A stretch of DNA of 21,121 nt from Planctomycetales bacterium (GCA_027435495.1 DAHZZC010000682.1:1-21121), one strand, 5' to 3'; counted from the first letter of the stretch, positions 1 through 8,358 are shown. The notes: a model not told the origin generated them from the letters alone. Numbers and translations: made by a program.

Positions 1-397
1 GGACCTTCCGCTTCTCACCGCGATGGCCGCCGAGGATCTCGCTGGCTCGGTTGGCGATCACCTCGTTGACGTTCATGTTCGTCTGGGTGCCGCTACCGGT
101 CTGCCAGACGACCAGGGGAAACTCGCCGTCGTGCCGGCCAGCGATCACCTCGTCGGCCGCCTCGATGATCGCCTTGCCGATCGCTGGATCCTTGAACTTT
201 CCGAGGTCGCCGTTCACCTGTGCCGACGATCGCTTGACCTTCGCCAGCGCCTGGATCAGCTCTATCGGCATCCGGTCGCCGCTCCCGCCGATCCGGAAGT
301 TCTCCAGCGATCGCTGCGTCTGTGCGCCCCAGAGACGATCGGCCGGGACCCGCATCTCTCCCATCGTGTCCTTCTCGATCCGATATTCACTGGTCAT
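1..397 (-). CDS. fumC: Fumarate hydratase class II, N-terminal part (cut by window edge)
   Basis: Class II fumarase interconverts fumarate and malate in the TCA cycle as a cytoplasmic homotetramer. The minus-strand frame reads MTSEYRIEKDTMGEMRVP at its start and, near the window edge, WQTGSGTQTNMNVNEVIANR, which is the conserved substrate-binding block of the fumarase/aspartase family. About 132 codons are visible, so more than two thirds of a usual ~460-residue protein lies outside the window. Two in-frame ATGs compete, at 403 and 397. The GGGAG at 406-410 is only 2 nt from the first but 8 nt from the second, so I prefer 397. The gene follows mnmE on the same strand after about 100 bp. Aspartase or argininosuccinate lyase is less likely because the GSGTQTNMN block fits FumC best. 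Confidence 0.93.
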   Translation of the reverse strand, partial: MTSEYRIEKDTMGEMRVPADRLWGAQTQRSLENFRIGGSGDRMPIELIQALAKVKRSSAQVNGDLGKFKDPAIGKAIIEAADEVIAGRHDGEFPLVVWQTGSGTQTNMNVNEVIANRASEILGGHRGEKRKV

Positions 398-500
398 TTT
401 CATTTCTCCCTGGCTCGTTGTCCGATGACTCGCGAATCCCATGCTAACGAATAACCGACCGGAGCCTCGTTGACTACAGCCCTACCGCGAGGCGATGAGC

Positions 501-1835
501 TCATTTGCCGATGCAGAATCGGCGGAAGATGCGATCGAGGATGTCGTCGGTGACGACCGCGCCAACGACCTTGCCCAGCTCCTCGACGGCCAGACGAAGG
601 TCGAAGGCGATCAGCTCGTCGCCGGCGCCTAACTGGATCGATTCCGAGCCGGAGCGAAGGGCTTCGATGGCGGCGAGAAGGCTTCCTCGGCATCGTGCGG
701 CGGTCCCGATCGGGAGGTTCGCTCCGGAATCTCCGAGACGAATGGCCCTGGCGATCGCGGTTTTGAGGTCGGCGAGGCCCTCGCCGGTTTTCGAGCTTGT
801 GCCGATCTTGTCGGAAGCGACGAGCCGATCGGCCTCGTCGATCCGGGTTTCGACATGGAGCCGAGGCCGACCGTCCGGGATCGAGAACGGACGGGCTCCC
901 CAGGGCGCCGGCCAGCAGTCGAGGAGCAGGTCGGCGCGGTCCGCTTGTCGGGCGCGGTGCTCCTGGGCCCGTGATTCGAGGGTGCCGGTGGTTTCTTCAA
1001 TGCCGGCCGTGTCCACCACCTCGACCGTCAGACCGTCGCAGTCGGCGAGGGCCGTCAGGTAGTCGCGGGTCGTCCCGGCCATCGGCGAGACGATGGCCCG
1101 GTCGCGACCTAAAACCGCATTGAAGAGCCGGCTTTTGCCGGCGTTGGGGGGCCCGACCAGGACCACCCGGGGATATCCCTCCGGCCGATTTCGGTCGTCG
1201 AGCCGGCGGGCCAGGTCGGTCAAATGGTCGGCCGCCCGATCCAGCTCCGCGGTGAGGGCCGATCGCTCGACCGGGTCGACATCGGGCTCGTCGACGAAAT
1301 CGAGGCTTGCTTCCAGGCCGGCAACGACATCCAGGAGCCGGTCTCGAAGCGCGAGGATCGGGCCAGAGAGCCCTCCGGCAAGCTGCTGAAGGGCGGCGTC
1401 GAGTTGCGAGGCGCTCGTCGCCTCGATCACGCCCAGGACGGCCTCGGCCCTGGTCAGGTCGATCCGTCCCGAGAGGAATCCGCGGAGGGTGAATTCTCCC
1501 GGCTCCGCCGGACGGGCACCCCGGGCCAGACCATGCGACAGCAGGAGGTCGAGGATCGGGGGCGAGCCGACCAGGTGAATCTCGGCGATCGCCTGGCCGG
1601 TGTAGGTTCGAGGGGCCGGCCAGAGTGCGACCATGGCCCGAAGGCGAGGGGCCAGGCCGTCGATCGCCAGTTCACCGGAGCGGATCTCAGGGAATCGGGG
1701 CCAGGGCCAGGGCCGATCGGGCTGGAAGGTCTCCATCGCGATCGGCCAGGCCCGAGGGCCGGAGAGTCGGACGATCCCCCTCGCCGAGGGGCCGGGCGGT
1801 GTGGCAATGGCCGCGATCGTCTCAAGGATGTCCAT
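501..1835 (-). CDS. mnmE: tRNA uridine-5-carboxymethylaminomethyl modification GTPase MnmE (TrmE)
   Basis: MnmE works with MnmG to place the (carboxymethyl)aminomethyl group on wobble uridine-34 of several tRNAs. The 444-residue protein has the family's domain order: folate-binding N-terminal domain (1 to ~117, with PGEFTLRGFLSGRIDL at 112-127), helical domain, inserted G domain, and the C-terminal C-I-G-K (441-444) that carries the conserved cysteine. G-domain motifs are the P-loop GPPNAGKS (228-235), GTTRD (254-258) and DTAG (275-278). The G4 position reads T-R-I-D (330-333) instead of N-K-x-D, and G5 is SSKTG (347-351). The ATG at 1835 lies 3 bp after the yidC stop, so the two are almost certainly co-transcribed; yidC next to mnmE is a widely conserved pairing. 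Identity is secure. Confidence 0.96.
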   Translation of the reverse strand: MDILETIAAIATPPGPSARGIVRLSGPRAWPIAMETFQPDRPWPWPRFPEIRSGELAIDGLAPRLRAMVALWPAPRTYTGQAIAEIHLVGSPPILDLLLSHGLARGARPAEPGEFTLRGFLSGRIDLTRAEAVLGVIEATSASQLDAALQQLAGGLSGPILALRDRLLDVVAGLEASLDFVDEPDVDPVERSALTAELDRAADHLTDLARRLDDRNRPEGYPRVVLVGPPNAGKSRLFNAVLGRDRAIVSPMAGTTRDYLTALADCDGLTVEVVDTAGIEETTGTLESRAQEHRARQADRADLLLDCWPAPWGARPFSIPDGRPRLHVETRIDEADRLVASDKIGTSSKTGEGLADLKTAIARAIRLGDSGANLPIGTAARCRGSLLAAIEALRSGSESIQLGAGDELIAFDLRLAVEELGKVVGAVVTDDILDRIFRRFCIGK

Positions 1836-1838
1836 GTT

Positions 1839-4148
1839 TCAACGTCGGCGCGGCCGGGGTCGAGGATCACCCTTCTCCTTGTCGCGGTCGCGCGGCTCGC
1901 GCTCGTCGCCTCCCTTGCGGTAGGTCGTGTCCTTCCGTGCCTCTTCCAGGACACGCTCCCAGAACTGCGCGAACTTACCCGAACGCTTCCCGTCGACGTT
2001 GGGGACGGCCGGAGGATTCTTGCCGCCTCGAGGCGACGGGCTTCCGCCCTTCGGTCCGCCGCGGGACCCGGAACGGCTGTCTTCCTCGGCGTCCGACCCA
2101 TCGACCGGCTTCAACTCGGCGTGCGTCAGCTTTGGCAGGAGCAACCGCTCGCCGAGCGCCCAGAGGCTGCTCGTGATGAAGTAGATGCCCAGCCCCGAGG
2201 GGACCTTGTAGAACATCACCCCCATGAACACCATCATGTACTTCATCATCTTCTGCGACTGCTCGGCCTCGGGCGTTGTGGCCGGTGGCGCGAAGAGCTG
2301 CGTCTGGATGATCATCAACGCGATCACCAGGAATGGCAGCAGGTTGAACCATTCCCCCAGGAACGGGATCTCGACGGGGAACTTGAACATCATGTCCGGC
2401 GCGGCGAGGTCGTTGATCCAGAGGAACGTGGCGTGGCGGAGTGGAACGCTCGTATTCAGCGCCTGCCAGAGCCCGACAAAGATCGGGATCTGAACCAGCG
2501 CTGGGATGCAACCGCTCATCGGGTTGGCGCCGTATTTCTTGTAAAGCGCGAAGGTCTCCCGGGTGAGCTGCTCCTTGTCGTCCTTGTATTTCTCCTGGAT
2601 CGCTTTCAGGTGCGGCTGGAGGGCCTGCATCTTCTGAGCGGTCATGGCCTGCTTGCGGCCGAGCGGGAACATCATGGCCCGGACGGCCATGGTCAGCAGG
2701 ATGATCGCGATCCCGTAGTTCCCGTTCTTCCATCCGAAGACGTTCGCGACCGACTGGGTCAGTCGGTACATGAAATCGAGGATCGGCGTGATGACGGCGC
2801 GTGCGAGCACGGGGGCGAACGGGACCCACTGGTTCTTGCGATAGGTCGCCAGCCCCTCGGCGCCATAGGGCTGGAGGGCCTCGCTCGTCTTGGGCCCGGC
2901 GAAGAGGCGGTAGGTGTGGGAGACCGAGCCACCAGCCGCGATCGGGATGGGCTTCGAGGTCATCCGAAAGGCGATATCGGATTTCTGAAGCGAATCATCC
3001 CGCTTGTGGGCCATCGCGATGGTTCGGTCATCCCACCGATTATCGGGCCCGGTTGGCGGTGGGACCGGCGTGATCAGCGTCACGAAATACTGGTCCTCGA
3101 CGCCCGCGAACCGGAGCGGGAGGGTCGTGTTCTCGACGAGCTTGTCGCCGGCGTTAGCGATGTCGTAGGCCGAGGTGGTCACCACGTCCACGGTCCCGCT
3201 CGCGGAGATTGGGCCGAAGACGAGGTCGAGGAACGTTCCGGTGTACCACTCGCCCTCGATCGGGATGCCGTGCGGCCCCATCAGGTTGTAGACGACCTTG
3301 CGATCGCGGCCGGGGCTCTCGAATTTGAGCTCCATTTCCAGGCCGTCGATCCCCTTGCCGAGGCGGAACGTCTTGGTGGCGACGACGCCGGAAGGGCTCG
3401 TGGTTCGGAAGACGATTTCCTCGCCATCGACCTTCGCGCCCGAGGCCGGGTCGATCACCGAGGCCGGCCGCCGGATCTTCCCGCCCGCGCCGGGAACGAC
3501 CTCCCAGAGGGTCGAATCGAGCCAGTCCTCAGCGCCTCGGGCGTTGCTCGGGGATTCCTCGCCCTCGGGGACAACCGGCGGCGGGGCCTCGGATCCGAGG
3601 CCGAGAGTCATCGAAAGCGAGGCCGGCCAGTAATCGCCGTCCAGGAGCTGGAGTGGACGCTTGATGGCCTTGTTGTTGTCGTACTCCGCATCCCATCGCG
3701 AGGAGGTCAGCGAGGCGATCCCAGCACCCTTCTGCGAGAGTCGCGCCTCCAACCGGTAGCCGCCCGGTGACTTGTCGGTCTCGGAGCCGAGGACCAGTTC
3801 TGAGGAGGGGACAACCGCAACCTCGGCCTTCTTTTCCGCGCCGGCCGTCCTCTCGGGCTTCGACGCTGGAGCGTCCTTGGCCTTGGCTTCGTCCTTGGCC
3901 TTGGCTTCGTCCCTGGCCTTGGCTTCGTCCCTGGCCTTGCCCTCATCCTTCGCCACCGCGGCCTTGCCGGGGTTGCGAGCGGTGTCGGCGGGACCGTCCT
4001 TCTTCTCGGCCCCGGCGGCGGGCGGGTTTTGCGGGGGCTTCTTCGTCGGCGGTGGTGCCAGTCCGAGCAGTCGCATGATGTGAGGGAAACCCCACATCCA
4101 GGCGATCATCAGGACGATGAACAGGATGAAACGCTTCTCATTATTCAT
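1839..4148 (-). CDS. yidC: Membrane protein insertase YidC (long form with extended linker and tail)
   Basis: YidC inserts and folds inner-membrane proteins, alone or with SecYEG. The 769 residues start with a membrane anchor (about 6-27), then a low-complexity Pro/Ala/Lys/Asp/Glu linker (about 31-112), a periplasmic beta-rich domain (about 115-440) and the conserved 60KD_IMP core. The core has hydrophobic segments near 475-497, 546-566, 601-621 and 635-672, the hydrophilic-groove arginine in LTMAVRAMMFPLG, and KKYGANPMSGCIPALVQIP. After the last membrane segment comes a ~95-residue charged tail ending in PRPRPRRR, longer than in E. coli YidC (548 residues overall). The linker contains four EAKARD/EAKAKD hexads encoded by an 18-bp tandem repeat. 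No strong Shine-Dalgarno precedes the ATG. A perfect hairpin lies 30 nt upstream and mnmE starts 3 bp downstream. Confidence 0.96.
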   Translation of the reverse strand: MNNEKRFILFIVLMIAWMWGFPHIMRLLGLAPPPTKKPPQNPPAAGAEKKDGPADTARNPGKAAVAKDEGKARDEAKARDEAKAKDEAKAKDAPASKPERTAGAEKKAEVAVVPSSELVLGSETDKSPGGYRLEARLSQKGAGIASLTSSRWDAEYDNNKAIKRPLQLLDGDYWPASLSMTLGLGSEAPPPVVPEGEESPSNARGAEDWLDSTLWEVVPGAGGKIRRPASVIDPASGAKVDGEEIVFRTTSPSGVVATKTFRLGKGIDGLEMELKFESPGRDRKVVYNLMGPHGIPIEGEWYTGTFLDLVFGPISASGTVDVVTTSAYDIANAGDKLVENTTLPLRFAGVEDQYFVTLITPVPPPTGPDNRWDDRTIAMAHKRDDSLQKSDIAFRMTSKPIPIAAGGSVSHTYRLFAGPKTSEALQPYGAEGLATYRKNQWVPFAPVLARAVITPILDFMYRLTQSVANVFGWKNGNYGIAIILLTMAVRAMMFPLGRKQAMTAQKMQALQPHLKAIQEKYKDDKEQLTRETFALYKKYGANPMSGCIPALVQIPIFVGLWQALNTSVPLRHATFLWINDLAAPDMMFKFPVEIPFLGEWFNLLPFLVIALMIIQTQLFAPPATTPEAEQSQKMMKYMMVFMGVMFYKVPSGLGIYFITSSLWALGERLLLPKLTHAELKPVDGSDAEEDSRSGSRGGPKGGSPSPRGGKNPPAVPNVDGKRSGKFAQFWERVLEEARKDTTYRKGGDEREPRDRDKEKGDPRPRPRRR
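3873..3944 (-). repeat. 18-bp tandem repeat inside yidC (about 4 units)
   Basis: On the plus strand the unit reads TTGGCTTCGTCCTTGGCC with one or two substitutions between copies. It encodes the repeated hexad EAKARD/EAKAKD (YidC residues about 69-92) in the linker between the N-terminal anchor and the periplasmic domain. Unit number may vary between strains by slippage. Confidence 0.85.
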
Positions 4149-4177
4149 GTTGGAGCAACCCTTGCACCGGGACCGCC

Positions 4178-4204
4178 GAGGATCGGGGCCGGCTCCCGAT
4201 CCTC
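4178..4204 (-). promoter_or_regulatory. Perfect 10-bp hairpin just upstream of yidC
   Basis: GAGGATCGGG (4178-4187) and its exact complement CCCGATCCTC (4195-4204) flank a 7-nt loop and end 30 nt before the yidC start codon. Depending on where transcription begins, this is a structured 5' untranslated region or an inverted-repeat operator. The structure is directly visible; the role is inference. Confidence 0.5.
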
Positions 4205-4390
4205 ACGATACCAGACAGCCGGACACGGGGATCTCATCCAATCATCCGCCAGGAGAGACGGATGCGGGAGGGGTCGTTTCTCCGTCCCGCCCTCCCCGCG
4301 AGTCCTGGTTCAGACGCATCCGGATTCGGTCTCAATCACATCTTCCAGGTAGATCTTGCAGGCCCGCGTCGGGCCGGTGGAACATCCGGA

Positions 4391-4416
4391 GCCCCTCGGC
4401 TTTCGCCACGAGGGGC
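4391..4416. terminator. GC-rich hairpin after the metallophosphoesterase gene
   Basis: GCCCCTCG (4391-4398) pairs with CGAGGGGC (4409-4416) around a 10-nt loop, 100 bp past the metallophosphoesterase stop. No T-run follows on either strand, so it is at best a weak or factor-assisted terminator. Confidence 0.35.
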
Positions 4417-4515
4417 CCCGCTGGTGGGCAGGTCGGTCGGGCAGGTGGCGCCGGACGTCCGCACGGCGACGACCCGGGCGTCCAGGATGACTTGCGACGA
4501 TCGCGGTTCGAGGGC

Positions 4516-5322
4516 CTATCGCCCCTGCCGGAGCCGATCCCCAAGGAACGGCTCCAGCTCGGGTATTGAGTAAATCTTTCGGATCGTCGTCTCAAAATCG
4601 TAGGGCAAGCGGCGATAGGTAATCTTCGGGGACCGGACCGGAGTGGCGGTCGCCGCCTCCTCGGGGGTGAGACCATCGGCCAGGCCGTCGTCGAGGAGAA
4701 CGTAGCAGGCCCGGTTGTCGCCGTCGCGCGGCTGTCCGACCGATCCCACGTTGACCATCACCTTCGCCTCGCCCAGGGTATACTCCTGATCGATCTCCTC
4801 GGGAGAGAAGAACTGAAAGCTTTCCGTAAAGACCCCGGGGACGTGGGTGTGCCCCTGGAAGCAGTAATGCCCGACGAGCTGGAATAGTCGCTCCATCTTC
4901 CGGTGATTGTAGATGTCCTCGGGGAAGATATACTCGCTCAGCGGATTGCGCGGCGATCCGTGGACGAACAAGTACGACCCGTATCGATAGGTCCTGGGCA
5001 GTTCCCCCAGGAACTCCCATCGCCGCTCGTTGTTTTCCTTGTCGCCGGAGCTTTCGAGCTGCTCGCGAGTCCAGAAGATGGCCCGCTCGGCCCCGATGTT
5101 GAATCCCTCGGGGTCGAACATCGCCCCCTGGTCGTGATTCCCGAGCAGGGTCACCCGGGAATTCTCCATCACGAGGTCGATGCACTCGCGAGGATTGGGC
5201 CCATACCCGATGATGTCGCCCAGACAAAAGACCTCAGTAATCCCCTGGGCCTTGATGTCGTCGAGCACCACCTCCAGGGCTTCGAGGTTCCCATGAATAT
5301 CGCTGATCAATGCGCGGCGCAC
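4516..5322 (-). CDS. Calcineurin-like metallophosphoesterase (YfcE/ApaH-like)
   Basis: A di-metal phosphoesterase of about 268 residues, predicted cytoplasmic; the substrate cannot be read from sequence. All metal-ligand motifs are present: D8-x-H10 (SDIHGN), G35-D36 (GDIIGYGPNP), G61-N-H-D64, H121 (HGSP) and G157-H-T-H160. A later NVGSVGQPRDGD block is common in bacterial members of this group. I chose the GTG at 5322 because GGAGG lies 10 nt upstream and the protein then begins directly with RRALISDIHGN. A GTG at 5385 would add 21 unconserved residues and has no ribosome-binding site. The family is often labelled serine/threonine phosphatase or diadenosine tetraphosphatase, but neither activity is established here. 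It is divergent from tsaB. Confidence 0.9.
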   Translation of the reverse strand: MRRALISDIHGNLEALEVVLDDIKAQGITEVFCLGDIIGYGPNPRECIDLVMENSRVTLLGNHDQGAMFDPEGFNIGAERAIFWTREQLESSGDKENNERRWEFLGELPRTYRYGSYLFVHGSPRNPLSEYIFPEDIYNHRKMERLFQLVGHYCFQGHTHVPGVFTESFQFFSPEEIDQEYTLGEAKVMVNVGSVGQPRDGDNRACYVLLDDGLADGLTPEEAATATPVRSPKITYRRLPYDFETTIRKIYSIPELEPFLGDRLRQGR

Positions 5323-5590
5323 CGAAGGGAGACCTCCGAACCGAGTGGCCCGGCGGCGCGATGCCCAGTCTGCCGTGACATGCACTGGGATCTCGACCGC
5401 ACCTCATTTCATTCCTTAGTTTAGTGTAGACGACCCTTCAAGCATAGAGAAAATCCGAGTCGGGGGTCAAGTTCACGCCGTCATGTTCCCGAACAGAAAT
5501 GCGGGACAGAGGCGCGCGACCGTTACAAACCGAGGTCGAGAAGGGCCTGGGCCGTCCAGGAACAAGCCGGGAGAGGATCGACGACTCATC

Positions 5591-6286
5591 ATGATCTGGC
5601 TGGCGATGGATACTTCCACGGATCGAGCCGTCCTTGCGGTCAGGGATCGATCGGGTGCGATCCGCTCCGAGTCCTTCGAGGCTGGGAGGCGTCATGGTCG
5701 CGACCTGATCCCGTGGATCAGGGACCTGCTTGGGACGGCCGGCCTCGCGGTGGGCGAGCTGGAAGGGATCGCGGTCGGATTGGGCCCAGGTTCCTACACG
5801 GGGACCCGTGTGGGGGTCACGGCCGCGAAAACGTTGGCGTACGCGACGGGGGCCCGGTTAGTTGGCCTCGATAGTCTGCACGCGATCGCGCGGAAGGCGC
5901 CTTCTGAGGCCCGGTCGATCTCGGTGATCGCCGATGCCCAGCGGGGCGAGGTCTACGTGGTTGATCTCATCCGGTCGACGCCGGGGATGGTGCCGATCCC
6001 TCGGGGTGAAACCCGGATTGAGGGGCTCGCATCCTGGCTCGGGCGGCTGGAGACCGGTACGGTGGTGATGGGTCCTGCGCTCGATTTGCCTCGGATCCGG
6101 TCGGTCGTCCCGCCCGAGGCGATGGCGGCCGTCGATCATCCCGGCTCGCCGGCCGGGGAAGATCTGCTGGCGATGGCCGATGCGGCGATCGCGACGGACC
6201 GGGTGGAGAATCCCTGGCTGCTCGAGCCGTTGTACCTGCGCCGAAGCGCCGCTGAGGACCAGTGGGACGCCCGGCTCGCCCGATAG
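5591..6286 (+). CDS. tsaB: tRNA threonylcarbamoyladenosine biosynthesis protein TsaB
   Basis: TsaB is the non-catalytic partner of TsaD in the complex that transfers threonylcarbamoyl to A37 of ANN-decoding tRNAs. The 231-residue protein opens with MIWLAMDTSTDRAVLAVRD, the ASKHA-fold phosphate-1-like strand, followed by GLGPGSYTGTRVG (63-75), the signature of the family, and ends with PLYLRRSAAEDQW. The ATG at 5591 is chosen because conserved sequence begins there; an in-frame ATG at 5483 would add 36 unconserved residues. A purine-rich GGGAGAGGA sits about 13 nt upstream, a slightly long spacing. A methyltransferase gene follows after 49 bp. RimI and TsaD are not adjacent in the window. Confidence 0.93.
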   Translation: MIWLAMDTSTDRAVLAVRDRSGAIRSESFEAGRRHGRDLIPWIRDLLGTAGLAVGELEGIAVGLGPGSYTGTRVGVTAAKTLAYATGARLVGLDSLHAIARKAPSEARSISVIADAQRGEVYVVDLIRSTPGMVPIPRGETRIEGLASWLGRLETGTVVMGPALDLPRIRSVVPPEAMAAVDHPGSPAGEDLLAMADAAIATDRVENPWLLEPLYLRRSAAEDQWDARLAR

Positions 6287-6335
6287 GCCGGGCGGGGCCG
6301 TCTGATCATCTCCGATCGCCAACCTGAATCATCCC

Positions 6336-7175
6336 ATGAGCACCGCGAACCAGGAACGGACCCAGAAGGCGTATGGCCTCCAGTGGAATCGATACCGGAT
6401 TCTTCGTCCGGAGGAGGATCGCGCCACGTTCCTCAACCGGACCGGGTTCTCGCCGGAAGACCTGAAGGGCCAGACGGTCCTGGATGCGGGCTGCGGGATG
6501 GGGCGTTACCTCCGGATCGCGGCCGAGTCGGGGGCGCGCCGGTTGGTCGGGGTGGATCTGAGCCTGGCGGTCGCGGCGGCCCGAGAGCTGACGGCCGACC
6601 TGCCGAATGTCTCGGTCGTCCAGGGCGATCTCCTCCGCCCGCCGTTCGCGGCGGGGAGTTTCGACCGGATCTATTCGCTGGGCGTCCTCGACCACACGCC
6701 CGACCCCCGGGCGGCGTTCCTCTCGATCGCCCGGTTGCTCCGTCCCGGCGGCCGGATCGCGGTCTGGGTTTACCCGCGCGAGCGGCCCGTCGTCGAGGCG
6801 ATCATGGACGCCCAGCGCGCCGTTTCTTCGAGGCTGCCGGTGGGTGTTCTGGAGCGGCTCTGCCGGATCGCCTCGCCGATCGGAGGGTGGAAACGCCGCC
6901 TGATGTCGAGCCGGACGTGGGTCGTCCAGCGGTTGGGAGTCGCGCTTCATCTGGCGACGATCGGCGTCTCGATGCACCCCGACCCCGAGGTCCGCGCCTG
7001 CGACACGCTCGACTGGTACGCTCCGCGCTACCTCTTCCGCCACACCGCCGAGGAGGTCGCCGGCTGGTTCGCCGAGGCCGGACTGGTCGATATCGTCGAT
7101 CTCGCTCGCGATCAGCGGTTCTTCCACGAGGGGCAGGGGAACGGTGTGAATCTCTCGGGTAGACGGCCAGAGTAA
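6336..7175 (+). CDS. Class I SAM-dependent methyltransferase
   Basis: A 279-residue Rossmann-fold methyltransferase of the Methyltransf_11/25 type; the acceptor is unknown. Motif I is VLDAGCGMGRY (48-58), the acidic ribose-binding residue lies in GVDLS (72-76), post-I is VVQGDLL with SFDRIYSLGVLDHTPDP (108-124), and the following strand is LLRPGGRIAVWVY (134-146). The C-terminal ~110 residues are less conserved and probably shape the acceptor pocket; WYAPRYLFRHTAEEVAGWF in this part resembles the end of several sugar- or lipid-modifying methyltransferases. No clear Shine-Dalgarno precedes the ATG. The gene lies 49 bp after tsaB and may share its transcript; no functional link to tRNA modification is shown by the sequence. 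Confidence 0.88.
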   Translation: MSTANQERTQKAYGLQWNRYRILRPEEDRATFLNRTGFSPEDLKGQTVLDAGCGMGRYLRIAAESGARRLVGVDLSLAVAAARELTADLPNVSVVQGDLLRPPFAAGSFDRIYSLGVLDHTPDPRAAFLSIARLLRPGGRIAVWVYPRERPVVEAIMDAQRAVSSRLPVGVLERLCRIASPIGGWKRRLMSSRTWVVQRLGVALHLATIGVSMHPDPEVRACDTLDWYAPRYLFRHTAEEVAGWFAEAGLVDIVDLARDQRFFHEGQGNGVNLSGRRPE

Positions 7176-7187
7176 GCGATGTGGGGG

Positions 7188-7216
7188 GTGACTGGGAGCC
7201 GGCCTTACGTTATGCT
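7188..7216 (+). promoter_or_regulatory. Possible promoter of the lipase-like gene
   Basis: GTGACT (7188-7193), 17 bp, then TATGCT (7211-7216): four of six matches in each box at ideal spacing, 50 bp before the ATG at 7266. Weak, but it coincides with a short dip in GC content. Confidence 0.3.
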
Positions 7217-7265
7217 CCGGCTCGCGTCGTTGTCGCGAACCGCTCCACGAGGGAGGATTCCCCCA

Positions 7266-8357
7266 ATGCCGTTCCAGCCGGGATTTGACCGATCCGAAGC
7301 CGAGGCCCTGATCGCGATGCTTGCCCCGATGGAGGGCCAGGTTCCTGCACTACCGCCGCCGCCGCTTCCCCTGGGCTGGGTCAAACTCTTCGAATCCCCT
7401 TCGCTTGGTGTCTTCGACAACAGGTGGGAACTCTGGCACGACCCCGTGCCGGGGTCGGGGCGGTTCGCCTTGCTGGTCCGCGGGACCGTCCAGCAGGCCG
7501 GGAGCATCATCGACGACCTGCTCTCGGTAATGCTCCCGGCCGCCGGCAAGATCATGGGGCGGGATTACCGATTCGCGGGCGACTCCGAGGCCGGGGTCCA
7601 CCTCGGATTTGCCCTGGCAGCGCTGGTGGTCCTCTGGGACCAGACCGACGGTGTTCTCAAGAAGTTGCCGTGCCTCGTCCCTTCCGGCAGTGAGGTCTAC
7701 ATCGCCGGGCACAGCCAGGGTGCCGCGATCGCCACGCTGATCCGATCCTACCTGGAGCATCTGGCATCCCCGCCCGTTTCGAGCTTGACCTACAAGACTT
7801 ACACCTTCGCCCTGCCCAGGCCCGGAAATTCCCGATATGCCGACGAGTACAACGCCGAATTCGCCAATACCGGAATGTCGTATCGCGTCATCAACTCGCT
7901 CGACTGGGTGCCGCAATCTCCATTGACTCTCGAATCGCTGGCCGACGTCAACACGCCCAATCCGATCAGCGTCTGGTTCACGGCCCGGGTGTTCCTGGAG
8001 CCGATCCACCTGGCGATCTCGGCGCTGAGGGACGCCGTCCACCTCGCCCAGGTCACCCGGCACAAGCCGCAGCTCGATCATCTCTCGCAGAAACAGAACG
8101 GTGTCTCGCTGGCAACCGCCGCGGCGATGGGCCTGCCGACCGACCTGCCGGCGATCCTTCCCTCACTCGACTTTGAAGCGTGCGGATCGCCCTTCCTCCT
8201 GATCGGTACGCCGGGGACAAACCCGGCCGACCCGCACGATTTCTTCTGGCAGCACCACGCCTCGATGTACGACCTGCTGCTCTCGGGTGGGACGATTCCG
8301 ACGGTCGCTTCGGTCGCGGCGCTGATGATCGAACCGCCGGACTGCCACCCGGTTTGA
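7266..8357 (+). CDS. Class 3 lipase-like alpha/beta hydrolase
   Basis: A 363-residue protein resembling the fungal-type (class 3) lipase family; the substrate is unknown. The nucleophile elbow is YIAGHSQGAA (Ser150 in G-H-S-Q-G), preceded by LLVRGTVQ (69-76), which corresponds to the oxyanion-side FRGT strand of this family. D213 in NSLDWVPQSP is the likely catalytic acid, since this D-x-V-P pattern is typical of the family, and H330 or H331 in WQHHASMY is the likely base. No signal peptide is visible. The ATG at 7266 is preceded by GGAGG at 9 nt; an in-frame ATG at 7179 would add 29 unconserved residues and overlap the putative promoter. Its stop codon lies one base from that of the convergent hydrolase gene. 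Confidence 0.82.
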   Translation: MPFQPGFDRSEAEALIAMLAPMEGQVPALPPPPLPLGWVKLFESPSLGVFDNRWELWHDPVPGSGRFALLVRGTVQQAGSIIDDLLSVMLPAAGKIMGRDYRFAGDSEAGVHLGFALAALVVLWDQTDGVLKKLPCLVPSGSEVYIAGHSQGAAIATLIRSYLEHLASPPVSSLTYKTYTFALPRPGNSRYADEYNAEFANTGMSYRVINSLDWVPQSPLTLESLADVNTPNPISVWFTARVFLEPIHLAISALRDAVHLAQVTRHKPQLDHLSQKQNGVSLATAAAMGLPTDLPAILPSLDFEACGSPFLLIGTPGTNPADPHDFFWQHHASMYDLLLSGGTIPTVASVAALMIEPPDCHPV

Positions 8358-8358
8358 G

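Larger units (their letters stand above)
4149..4515. other. Non-coding gap between metallophosphoesterase and yidC
   Basis: No convincing gene is visible here on either strand. I looked for rpmH and rnpA, which often precede yidC, and did not find them. The gap contains two hairpins, listed separately. The minus strand also has TG-G-TATCGT (TATCGT at 4205-4210), a possible extended -10 for yidC, but it overlaps the hairpin at 4178-4204 and has no -35 match, so I hold it only weakly. Confidence 0.6.

Noticed and set aside
1224..3770. 848-codon open frame on the plus strand across mnmE and yidC
   Set aside because: It is exactly antisense to two well-identified conserved genes, its composition (Arg/Gly/Asp/His-rich) is that of a reverse-frame shadow in GC-rich DNA, and no protein family is recognisable.
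4310..4480. Possible small minus-strand gene ending IYLEDVIETESGCV
   Set aside because: The peptide end looks protein-like, but there is no start codon with a ribosome-binding site, and the upstream residues are an Arg/Pro-rich shadow running into the metallophosphoesterase gene.
4149..4515. rpmH or rnpA upstream of yidC
   Set aside because: Neither the short basic L34 sequence nor an RnpA-like frame was found on either strand.
5323..5590. Promoters in the divergent metallophosphoesterase/tsaB gap
   Set aside because: There is an AT-richer patch at about 5400-5460, but no pair of boxes exceeded three of six matches at a proper spacing on either strand.
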